The translations under genes and the position numbers were made by a program. Below the pieces are notes generated by a model. That model was given only the letters and a program-made list of their open reading frames with translations. It did no database searches and was not told where the DNA came from. From positions 1 through 10,521 of the forward strand of contig SYHM01000008.1 in NCBI GenBank assembly GCA_005799205.1: a DNA stretch of 10,521 nucleotides. The letters are read 5' to 3'. Below, piece after piece: positions 1 to 6,158 of this stretch. The stretch is from Planctomycetia bacterium. GTDB taxonomy: Bacteria > Planctomycetota > Phycisphaerae > Phycisphaerales > SM1A02. Position 1 is the stretch's first letter; every line of letters starts with the position of its first letter.

Positions 1-442
1 CACGAGCAACGCCAAGTCGAGACAGCTTGCTGAGGTGCGCAAGATCGACATTCGACTCTACGAAGTCATCTATCAGCTCACCGATGACATGGAGAAAGCG
101 GTGCGCGGACTGCTCGAGCCAGAGGTTCGCCTGCAAGTGCTCGGTCACGCCGATGTGCGCGCTGTCTACAAGATCACCAAAGTCGGCGCCGTGGCGGGGT
201 GCTATGTCACCGATGGCGTTGTCGAACGAAACGCCCAGATTCGCGTCACACGCGATGGCATCGTGATCGAGAAAGATCGTCGCCTTGAGCAGCTCAAGCG
301 CTTCAAAGAAGATGCTCGAGAGGTGCGATCGGGCAACGAGTGCGGCATGAAGATCAACGGGTACGACGACATCCGCGTTGGCGATGTGCTTGAGTGCTAC
401 CGGACAATCACTGTACGACCTCTCGGCGGTGGCAATGCGTGA
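1..442 (+). CDS. infB: Translation initiation factor IF-2, C-terminal part (partial, 5' end outside window)
   Basis: The reading frame is open from base 2 to the TGA at 440-442 and gives the last 146 residues of IF-2, the GTPase that places initiator fMet-tRNA on the 30S subunit and promotes 70S joining. The visible part covers the end of domain III and the C-terminal tRNA-binding domain. Family-typical stretches are KSRQLAE at the left edge, IRLYEVIYQLTDDM, KVGAVAGCYVTDGVVER, LKRFKEDAREVRSGNECG and the closing GDVLECY, in the same order as in E. coli IF-2. The GTPase domain lies outside the window, so the true start cannot be seen. The end overlaps the rbfA start by 8 bases, and infB followed by rbfA is the usual bacterial order of the nusA-infB operon. 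Identification is firm from the sequence alone. Confidence 0.97.
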   Translation, partial: TSNAKSRQLAEVRKIDIRLYEVIYQLTDDMEKAVRGLLEPEVRLQVLGHADVRAVYKITKVGAVAGCYVTDGVVERNAQIRVTRDGIVIEKDRRLEQLKRFKEDAREVRSGNECGMKINGYDDIRVGDVLECYRTITVRPLGGGNA

Positions 443-857
443 ACGCCGCGGCAAGGGACCACGATTGCCCCCTGGGGTCACCCTCGGGGGAGATGGGTCG
501 CTGCGCGACGAGATCCCCAGTTCGCGCCCAGCGCAGGTCGCGAGCGTGGTGCAGCGTGCGATCCAAGAGCGGATCGTTCGAGGCCTCTCAGACCCACGGC
601 TGCAAGGCATGGTCTCAGTTCAAGAGGTATTGATGAGCCATGACCTGCTGAGCGCGCGAGTGAAAGTCTCGGTGCTGCCAGCAGATCGGGGTCCACTCTC
701 GCTCGCCGCTCTGCGCAACGCCGTCGGATTTCTTCGCGCCTCGATGCGCGAGTCGACCAGCCTTCGACGCGTTCCCGAACTGCATTTTGAATTGATATCG
801 ACCCCCGCACTGCATGATTCGCTTTCAAGCACCCCACGATTCGAGGACCAAGCGTGA
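435..857 (+). CDS. rbfA: 30S ribosome-binding factor RbfA
   Basis: This encodes a 140-residue protein of the RbfA family, which binds immature 30S subunits and helps maturation of the 16S rRNA 5' region. From about residue 31 the sequence follows the family pattern: RPAQVASVVQRAIQERI, DPRLQGMVSVQEV, SHDLLSARVKVSV, then ALRNAVGFLRASMRES and RRVPELHFEL. Residues 1-30 form a basic, Gly/Pro-containing extension that most RbfA proteins lack. The C-terminal strand reads HFELISTPALHDSL, where the family usually has an Asp soon after the F. The ATG at 435 was chosen because it overlaps the infB stop by 8 bases; the only earlier in-frame ATG (378) lies deep inside infB. The stop overlaps the GTG of the next gene, so translational coupling on both sides is likely. 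Confidence 0.88.
   Translation: MRERRGKGPRLPPGVTLGGDGSLRDEIPSSRPAQVASVVQRAIQERIVRGLSDPRLQGMVSVQEVLMSHDLLSARVKVSVLPADRGPLSLAALRNAVGFLRASMRESTSLRRVPELHFELISTPALHDSLSSTPRFEDQA
843..847 (+). promoter_or_regulatory. Ribosome binding site deciding the GTG start at 854
   Basis: GAGGA lies inside the end of rbfA with a 6-base spacer to the GTG at 854-856. It is one of the few good Shine-Dalgarno matches in the window and supports the GTG start, which overlaps the rbfA TGA in a GTGA arrangement. Confidence 0.6.
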
Positions 858-1600
858 CCGAGAAAAAGCCAGCGTTCAACATCAATCGCCTCAATTCACT
901 CGTCAAGAAGTACAGCGCGCGTGCACGGGGTGAAGAGCCAAATGCGACCGACCTGCTCGGTCTCATGATTCACTCGTCGCTCTTGTACGACGCGACGACC
1001 GAGATGGCGGACGCGGCGATCCAGCGCATTCGAAGCCGAAATGTCGACTTCAACGAGTTTCGCGTCAATCTCGTTGATGAGATGGTGACGACGATCGGAG
1101 TGAAGTATCCAGAAGGCTTTGAGCGCATGCGCGGGTTGCGCCGAACGCTCTTTGACCTCTTCCGTCGCCACCACAAGGTGTCACTCGAACAACTCGTAGG
1201 GAAGCCGAAGCGCGACGTGCGCACCTATCTCGAGAACCTTGAAGGGATGCCGAGTTATGTTGTCTCGCGCACCATGTTGCTCGGGTTTGATGTGCCGTTG
1301 GTGCCGATCGACCTCACAACGGTCGACATGTTGATTCACTACGAGGTGCTGACTGAAGCGGTGAAGCCAAGTGAGTTGACCGAGACCTTCGCCAAGAAGT
1401 TCAGCAGTGATCGTGCGACACTCATGCACTTTGCACTCGTTGCAGCGACTGACGCATTTCACAATTCGGGCAAGGCTGAGGCAGCACGGATCGCCCGCGA
1501 AAGCGTGAAGAAGCCCTCGGGGGCCGCAGCGGCGTCGGCGGCGGCATCTGCGAAGAAGAAGGCGAAGGAAGCCTCACGAAGCAAGGCTCGCTCGCGCTGA
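854..1600 (+). CDS. Helix-hairpin-helix (endonuclease III-like) protein, probably catalytically degenerate
   Basis: This is a 248-residue protein starting with GTG in the infB-rbfA transcript. Residues 126-160 (LENLEGMP, then LLGFDVPLVPIDLTTVDML) resemble the helix-hairpin-helix plus GPD-loop region of endonuclease III/MutY glycosylases. Aligned without gaps to the Nth pattern L-P-G-V-G-R-K...D, the Gly, the later F and P, and the catalytic Asp (here D153) are kept. The catalytic Lys position is Y135, and the GVGRK hairpin core is lost. The protein has no cysteine at all, so it cannot carry the 4Fe-4S cluster of Nth. Residues 219-248 are an Ala/Ser/Lys/Arg-rich tail that looks like a flexible nucleic-acid-binding extension. 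The family assignment is inferred from motif spacing. A structural, DNA- or RNA-binding role is as likely as base excision. It sits where truB or a DHH phosphatase often follows rbfA elsewhere. Confidence 0.6.
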   Translation: MTEKKPAFNINRLNSLVKKYSARARGEEPNATDLLGLMIHSSLLYDATTEMADAAIQRIRSRNVDFNEFRVNLVDEMVTTIGVKYPEGFERMRGLRRTLFDLFRRHHKVSLEQLVGKPKRDVRTYLENLEGMPSYVVSRTMLLGFDVPLVPIDLTTVDMLIHYEVLTEAVKPSELTETFAKKFSSDRATLMHFALVAATDAFHNSGKAEAARIARESVKKPSGAAAASAAASAKKKAKEASRSKARSR

Positions 1601-1617
1601 GCTGTAGGTTGCATCAC

Positions 1618-1621
1618 GAGG
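1618..1621 (+). promoter_or_regulatory. Ribosome binding site of yebC
   Basis: GAGG with a 6-base spacer precedes the ATG at 1628. It fixes the start in agreement with the invariant MAGHS N-terminus of the family. Confidence 0.5.
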
Positions 1622-1627
1622 TTCACC

Positions 1628-2353
1628 ATGGCCGGTCACAGTGCATGGAAAAACATCAAACGCCGCAAGGCGGTCGTCGATGCCAAGCGTGGCAAGGTCT
1701 GGTCGAAAGTTGGTCGCGCAATTAGTGTCGCCGCGCGCGCTGGAGGTGGCGATGTGCGATTCAATGCGACCCTTCGGCTCGCGATCGATGAAGCGAAGGC
1801 GGCCAACATGCCCCGTGACACGATCGAGAAGGCGGTCAAGAAGGGGGCTGGGGGTCTCGATGGAGAATCCTTCACAACGATTCGCTATGAGGGGTACGGC
1901 GCTGGTGGAGTTGCTGTGATTGTGGAGTGCTTGACCTCAAACCTCAATCGCACCGCCGGCGACATCCGAATGGCCTTCGACAAAAACGGCGGCAACCTTG
2001 GGGTGCCCGGAAGTGTTGCCTTTGGATTTCAGTTGCTTGGAGTGATCGTGATCGATCAGTCGGGGGTCAGCGAAGAGCAACTGGTCGACCTCGCGATCGC
2101 CGCTGGGGCTGAAGATGTTGTCGCAGAGGATGGCATCTGGCAGATCACGACTCTGCCAGGATCGCTCGCGGCGGTGCGTGACGCGCTTGAGGCGGCAGGC
2201 ATCCATCCCAGCGAAGCACAGGTCGCGTGGGTTCCATCGACATCGGTTGATGTCTCGGGCGAACACGCTGTGCAAATCACGAAACTGTCAGATGCACTTG
2301 AAGAGCACGACGATGTGCAGAAAGTTTTCACGAATGCAAACTATCTCGACTAG
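1628..2353 (+). CDS. yebC: YebC/PmpR family protein (TACO1-like translation factor or regulator)
   Basis: This 241-residue cytoplasmic protein has the usual length for the YebC family. The N-terminus MAGHSAWKNIKRRKAVVDAK, followed by RGKVWSK, matches the family signature. So do NMPRDTIEKAVKKG, IRYEGYGAGGVAVIVECLT, NRTAGDIRMAF, KNGGNLG, AGAEDVV and the closing DALEEHDDVQKVFTNA. Family members were first described as DNA-binding regulators (PmpR). More recent work on YebC-type proteins and the mitochondrial homologue TACO1 supports a role at the ribosome during synthesis of proline-rich stretches. Placement behind infB and rbfA fits the translation role but does not prove it. The gene starts 27 bases after the helix-hairpin-helix gene and its last 20 bases overlap the lipoprotein gene in another frame. 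Confidence 0.95.
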   Translation: MAGHSAWKNIKRRKAVVDAKRGKVWSKVGRAISVAARAGGGDVRFNATLRLAIDEAKAANMPRDTIEKAVKKGAGGLDGESFTTIRYEGYGAGGVAVIVECLTSNLNRTAGDIRMAFDKNGGNLGVPGSVAFGFQLLGVIVIDQSGVSEEQLVDLAIAAGAEDVVAEDGIWQITTLPGSLAAVRDALEAAGIHPSEAQVAWVPSTSVDVSGEHAVQITKLSDALEEHDDVQKVFTNANYLD

Positions 2354-2879
2354 CGCGCGCTCCTTTGTCTGGTTCATAGCGCTTGGACTGCTCAGTATGG
2401 TCGCTCTGATCGGGTGCACGACGACCTCGCGCGACTATCCCGGAGTCGCTCCCGATGCGCTGTGGAAGGCTGCTGTTGCAGCGGCGCAGCATCCGCGCTA
2501 CTCAGACTGGATGGTCACAGAGAATGGAGTCTTTCTCGATGAACCTCAGCGTCGCATCGAGGTCTACAGAGAACTGAAACGTGACTTTGCTCCCCCAGGC
2601 GCAGCGCTGCAGCGGCAGAGCGAGACATGGACCTTCTCGATTCACCTTGAGACCGATGATCGATTACCCAAGGTCGTGATCGACACACGAAGCACTCTGC
2701 GGGCGCCAGGATTCTGGAAGCAGACCGATCACTTCTTCGGTGAGATTGATGCGCGGCTCGCACAAGGTGCAACGGCGGCAACGTCGGGTGACGATCAACA
2801 GCCGGCGAGCTCCGGCGCGAACGCACTCGAATCACCGAGCGCGCTTGAAAAGGCGCCTACCGCGCGTCGCGACGGGTGA
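2334..2879 (+). CDS. Small predicted lipoprotein of unknown function
   Basis: This is a 181-residue protein. From the ATG at 2334 the N-terminus has a basic n-region (Arg9), a hydrophobic stretch FVWFIALGLLSMVALI and a lipobox LIGC with the lipidated Cys at residue 28, so signal peptidase II processing is expected. The open frame reaches back to 2115, but that part is read through yebC, and only the 2334 start gives a normal lipoprotein signal. The mature part has a compact region at about residues 36-143 containing ALWKAAVAAAQ, WTFSIHLETDD, VVIDTRS and FWKQTDHFFGEIDARL, which looks like an alpha/beta fold. A polar Ala/Ser-rich tail follows. I do not recognise a named family. The start lies 20 bases inside the end of yebC with only a weak AGAAAG upstream, so translation is probably coupled to yebC. 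The stop faces the stop of the minus-strand VTT gene 21 bases away, with no terminator hairpin seen between them. Confidence 0.75.
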   Translation: MQTISTSARSFVWFIALGLLSMVALIGCTTTSRDYPGVAPDALWKAAVAAAQHPRYSDWMVTENGVFLDEPQRRIEVYRELKRDFAPPGAALQRQSETWTFSIHLETDDRLPKVVIDTRSTLRAPGFWKQTDHFFGEIDARLAQGATAATSGDDQQPASSGANALESPSALEKAPTARRDG

Positions 2880-2900
2880 GTGGTTGGGGCCTTATCGAGA

Positions 2901-3686
2901 TCAGCTGTTTGGATCGGGTGGCCCACTCCCCGTTGCCTCACCAAGCAATCCAGCGCTCCTGAGCGCCTTCTTCGCAACGGCCGCGATGACCATCATGGCG
3001 ACGAGGAGTGCCCCGAGGCCGATGGCAAGCCCCATCCATCCTTTGTCGACGACCAGCTGCTGAATGTCATGTGCGCCCGTTGACGCGGCGGTCGCAGCGG
3101 CGGCGCAGGTCACGATCGTGCGCGGAAGCATGCCGATGGCTGTGCCCGCGAGCAGTGGTAGTGGTCGAACGCCTGCTGCGCCCATCGCGAGATTGGCGAC
3201 TGCGAAGGGAGAGTTTGGAGGAAGTCGCAGCAGTGTGATCAGAAAGAACGTCCGGCGCTGGCTCGCTTCAACAAGCGCCTTTCGGATGACAGCTCCGCGT
3301 GGATTGGCGTCGACGAGTGAGACGATCGCACCTCCACTGATGAATCGTGCGAGAAAGAATCCGATCGCGGTGCCTGCAATCAGCCCGCACATCGCAGCCG
3401 CTGACCCGGTTGTTGCGCCGAAGACCCAGCCGCCGAGAATTGCTTGCGCATAGGTGGGAAGCACGCCGATTCCTGAAGTCACCGCGAAACAGGCGATGAA
3501 GAGCAAGACTCCGCTTTCGGGGCGAGCGCGCAACCAATCGCCCACTGGGCCGAGCTGTGCGATGAGCCAGAACCCCATGAGTGGCGGCAGCGTGATCCAG
3601 AGTGCTCCAAGGACAAAGACCGCCTTGCGGCGCCACGGAGCAAGGTGATGAAAGCGGTCGATCAGTTCGTGTGACTGGTTGGTCAT
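2901..3686 (-). CDS. TVP38/TMEM64 (VTT domain) family integral membrane protein
   Basis: This is a 261-residue polytopic membrane protein. Hydrophobic segments lie at about residues 22-45, 58-78, 83-116, 145-200 (interrupted) and 214-238. Family-typical patterns of the VTT/SNARE-associated (DedA-related) domain are visible: LPTYAQAILGGWVFG near residues 76-90, a GTAIGFFLARF segment at 105-115, and the RLPPNSPFAVANLAMGAAGV stretch with a following GTAIGMLPRT at about 154-190. VTT/DedA relatives are linked to lipid scramblase or membrane-homeostasis roles; the substrate here is unknown. The ATG at 3686 is preferred because the family N-terminus begins there, although the frame stays open upstream through the permease gene. 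The start lies 29 bases after the permease stop, so the two genes are probably co-transcribed. The Shine-Dalgarno is weak. Confidence 0.88.
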   Translation of the reverse strand: MTNQSHELIDRFHHLAPWRRKAVFVLGALWITLPPLMGFWLIAQLGPVGDWLRARPESGVLLFIACFAVTSGIGVLPTYAQAILGGWVFGATTGSAAAMCGLIAGTAIGFFLARFISGGAIVSLVDANPRGAVIRKALVEASQRRTFFLITLLRLPPNSPFAVANLAMGAAGVRPLPLLAGTAIGMLPRTIVTCAAAATAASTGAHDIQQLVVDKGWMGLAIGLGALLVAMMVIAAVAKKALRSAGLLGEATGSGPPDPNS

Positions 3687-3715
3687 GGCATCGCTCGAAG
3701 TGTGTGTCGGTGACT

Positions 3716-4531
3716 CTATCCGCCGATGCCGAGCATGCGGATGGACAGCGCGATGCACAGCAGCGCGAATGCCAAAGCGAGCGTCTTGTGATTGATCGTG
3801 TGGACGAACGAAGCTCCCACGCGCGCGCCAAAGAAGGCGCCGGGGGCGAGCGCGGCAGCAAGCTGGAGTGCACTCGCGCAGGCGATGGGGTCTCCCGAGG
3901 GAGCGTGGACTTGCGAGAGGGTTGCGAACTTGAGGATGACTCCCGCAATCACTGTCGGCAGCACCATGAACGCGCTCGTGGCAATCGTGACCCGCAATGA
4001 GAATCCATTGACAACGCGCATGAGAGGAACCGCGATGACCCCGCCGCCGATCCCAAGCACTCCCGCGAGGATGCCCATCAGCGAACCAACAAGGGTTGCA
4101 GGCTTCCATCCAGTGCGTTCGAGGCCAGTCGATTCTTGCTGTGGATGACCCTGCGACGATTGTCGTCGCCTGACGAGTTCGGCAACGGCGACGTACAGCA
4201 GAAATGCCGCGAAGATGCGCTCGAGCAGCGAGGCACTTGTGATGCTGTTCGAGATGAAGACTCCCAGTGCGACGGCGGCAATCGAGATTGGAATTGTGCG
4301 CCATGCGAAGGCCCATCGAATGGCACCCGCGCGGATATGCCTCGGAATGCTGCCAAGGCTGACGGCGACCGCTGCGACGAGGCTCGCGGTTTGATACAGA
4401 TGTGGGTTACTGCCTTGGGTGAGGGTGAGCAGGGGAATGATGATGATTCCGCCGCCGATTCCGAAGAGTCCGCCGAAGAATCCTCCGAGCGTTCCGATGG
4501 CGACGGCGACGATGAGTGTGGTGGGGTCCAA
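3716..4531 (-). CDS. TauE/SafE family permease (sulfite exporter/anion transporter type)
   Basis: This is a 271-residue inner-membrane protein with about eight hydrophobic segments. It shows the internal duplication typical of the family: the Gly-rich motif GGFFGGLFGIGGG at residues 16-28 recurs as GILAGVLGIGGG at 153-164, each followed by a proline-containing helix (IIIIPLL and VIAVPLM). A polar loop at about residues 121-142 separates the halves. The family includes TauE, SafE and related transporters of sulfite, sulfoacetate and other small organic or sulfur anions; the substrate cannot be read from this sequence and no sulfur gene is nearby. The start is TTG at 4531. It is the only initiator that leaves a normal short N-terminus before the first helix, and a strong Shine-Dalgarno is absent. 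It is the first gene of the minus-strand pair and is divergent from comM. Confidence 0.9.
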   Translation of the reverse strand: MDPTTLIVAVAIGTLGGFFGGLFGIGGGIIIIPLLTLTQGSNPHLYQTASLVAAVAVSLGSIPRHIRAGAIRWAFAWRTIPISIAAVALGVFISNSITSASLLERIFAAFLLYVAVAELVRRRQSSQGHPQQESTGLERTGWKPATLVGSLMGILAGVLGIGGGVIAVPLMRVVNGFSLRVTIATSAFMVLPTVIAGVILKFATLSQVHAPSGDPIACASALQLAAALAPGAFFGARVGASFVHTINHKTLALAFALLCIALSIRMLGIGG

Positions 4532-4607
4532 CGAAGTCTCGATCGCAACGATAGAGAAAAAGGGCTCGATTTGTCGGATCGCATCGGCGGCGCACTATGG
4601 TCGCGCC
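4532..4607. promoter_or_regulatory. Divergent intergenic region between the permease gene and comM, putative promoters
   Basis: This 76-base gap is the only divergent junction in the window, so it should hold a promoter for each direction. On the plus strand TTGTCG (4571-4576) and CACTAT (4593-4598) with 16 bases between them resemble -35 and -10 boxes. If real, transcription would begin at or near the comM GTG and the mRNA would be almost leaderless, which fits the lack of a Shine-Dalgarno there. On the minus strand an A/T-rich patch at 4549-4560 reads TATCGT near the permease start. Both box assignments are by eye and weak; the inference that promoters exist here rests mainly on gene orientation. 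Confidence 0.35.
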
Positions 4608-6158
4608 GTGCACGCGCTTGTTCACGCCTTCATGCTTCGCGGGATCGATGCGCTGCCGTGCGAGGTAGAGGTACATCTCTCGCCACACGGATTGCCGCAG
4701 ATCTGTGTCGTAGGGCTTCCAGACGCTGCAATTCGTGAGTCGGTCGAGCGAGTGCGCCGCGCGGTCGAGGCGTCAGGGTTCGAGGTGCCTCGCCATCATG
4801 TCGTGGTCAATCTCGCCCCCGCCGGAACGAGAAAGGAGGGGTCGGTCTACGACCTTCCAATTGCCATGGGAGTGCTCTTCGCGGCAGGCACCGCCGATCC
4901 AACGCGCGAGGGGACACCGCAGCAGAGCGGGTGGATGATCGCGGGCGAACTTGCGCTTGATGGGCGTCTTCGGCCAATCTGCGGAGCGGTCAGCGCGGCA
5001 CTGCTCGCTCGCGCGCAGGGTCGCGGCATCATCGTTCCTATTGAAAACGCGATCGAGGCTTCACTCGTGCCCGACGTTCGTGTCGTTGGCGCACGAACTC
5101 TCGGCGAGGTTGTTGCATTCTTTCGCGGAGAGTGGATGCCGAGCGAAGGTGACCCACACGAGAGTGACAGCGCCTCAACAGAAGTCGTCGCGTGCGAGAA
5201 CGCGGCGCTCACTCCCGTTGACTTTCGCGAAATCAAGGGGCAAGCGGTCGCGAAGCGAGCGATGTTGATCGCTGCAGCAGGGGGACACAACGCGCTCTTG
5301 CTCGGTCCAGCTGGGTGCGGCAAGACGATGCTCGTGCGAGCGCTTGCTGGAATCTTGCCTCCACTGCAAGCTGAAGAGGCGCTTGAAGTCATGCGGATTG
5401 GATCGTGCGCGGGGGTGCCTTGTGTGCAGCACGGTCGCGCAGGTGCACTCAAGATGCCTCGGCCCGTTCGCGCACCACACCACGGGGCGAGTGCGACGGC
5501 GATTGTCGGAGGAGGTCCAAGCGGACGTCCGGGTGAAATCACCCTTGCCCATCACGGCGTGCTCTTTCTTGATGAACTCCCTGAGTTTCGTCGGGATGTC
5601 CTCGAGGCGCTTCGTGAACCGCTCGAAGGGGGGGTCGTCTCGATCGCGCGTGCGAGCGGATCGATCCGCTGGCCTGCGATGACGATGCTAGTCGCGGCGA
5701 TGAATCCGACGGCGCGGGGCGACCGCGTCGTGGGTGGGGCAGGTGCGCGCGCCATGAGCGACTACCTCGGACGAATCTCTGGACCGATCCTCGATCGGAT
5801 CGATCTGCATGTTGAGGTACGCCGTGTGAGCGCGCGAGACCTCGTGCGGCTGAAGCCATCGATCGAAAGCGGTTCGATGCGCGAGCAAGTGCAACGCGCA
5901 CGCGCGCGCTCAACCGCGAGGCAAGGTGCGACCCCCAATGCGCGGCTTGGCGTCGAACAGCTCGATCGCCACTGCCAACTTGATGGAAAGGCTTCTGAAC
6001 TTCTCACCAGTGGCCTTGACGAACTTGGGCTCAGCGCGCGAGCCCATGACAAGATTCGCCGAGTCGCTCGGACGATTGCCGACCTTGCCGGAGAGAGCAC
6101 CGTCAGCGCTGCGTGCGTCTCTGAGGCGATTCAGTATCGAACGCTTGGTGGGAGGTAG
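4608..6158 (+). CDS. comM: YifB/ComM family Mg-chelatase-like AAA+ ATPase
   Basis: The 516-residue length is close to the usual 500-510 of the family. The N-terminal domain (about residues 1-170) is the inactive Lon-protease-like fold, with EVEVHLSPHGLPQICVVGLP, then AIRESVERVRRA, NLAPAGTRKEG and YDLPIAMGVL. The AAA+ Mg_chelatase domain follows, with Walker A GPAGCGKT at about 233-240, the RPVRAPHHGAS motif at 285-295, and Walker B VLFLDE with its Asp near 322. A C-terminal Mg_chelatase domain closes the protein. In Vibrio and related bacteria ComM is a hexameric helicase that drives branch migration during natural transformation; in non-competent hosts its role is less clear. The GTG at 4608 is chosen because family homology starts there; upstream in-frame ATGs lie inside the permease gene on the other strand. 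No dprA is adjacent. The last 56 bases overlap the convergent DUF1573 gene. Confidence 0.93.
   Translation: MHALVHAFMLRGIDALPCEVEVHLSPHGLPQICVVGLPDAAIRESVERVRRAVEASGFEVPRHHVVVNLAPAGTRKEGSVYDLPIAMGVLFAAGTADPTREGTPQQSGWMIAGELALDGRLRPICGAVSAALLARAQGRGIIVPIENAIEASLVPDVRVVGARTLGEVVAFFRGEWMPSEGDPHESDSASTEVVACENAALTPVDFREIKGQAVAKRAMLIAAAGGHNALLLGPAGCGKTMLVRALAGILPPLQAEEALEVMRIGSCAGVPCVQHGRAGALKMPRPVRAPHHGASATAIVGGGPSGRPGEITLAHHGVLFLDELPEFRRDVLEALREPLEGGVVSIARASGSIRWPAMTMLVAAMNPTARGDRVVGGAGARAMSDYLGRISGPILDRIDLHVEVRRVSARDLVRLKPSIESGSMREQVQRARARSTARQGATPNARLGVEQLDRHCQLDGKASELLTSGLDELGLSARAHDKIRRVARTIADLAGESTVSAACVSEAIQYRTLGGR

Noticed and set aside
478..966. Open minus-strand frame of 162 residues opposite rbfA
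   Set aside because: It is rich in Arg/Ser/Ala as expected for antisense of GC-rich coding DNA, has no ribosome binding site or recognisable domain, and lies opposite well-supported genes.
1519..1600. Ala/Lys-coding low-complexity stretch considered as a tandem DNA repeat
   Set aside because: The codons vary and no exact repeat unit is present; it is explained by the compositionally biased tail of the encoded protein.
3687..4316. Upstream extension of the VTT-family gene to give a 471-residue protein
   Set aside because: The added part overlaps the permease gene in another frame on the same strand and has shadow-like composition; family homology begins at the ATG at 3686.
4419..4607. Longer comM reading frame starting at an ATG at 4419
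   Set aside because: The added residues overlap the start of the permease gene on the other strand and have no counterpart in the ComM family, whose N-terminus aligns from 4608.
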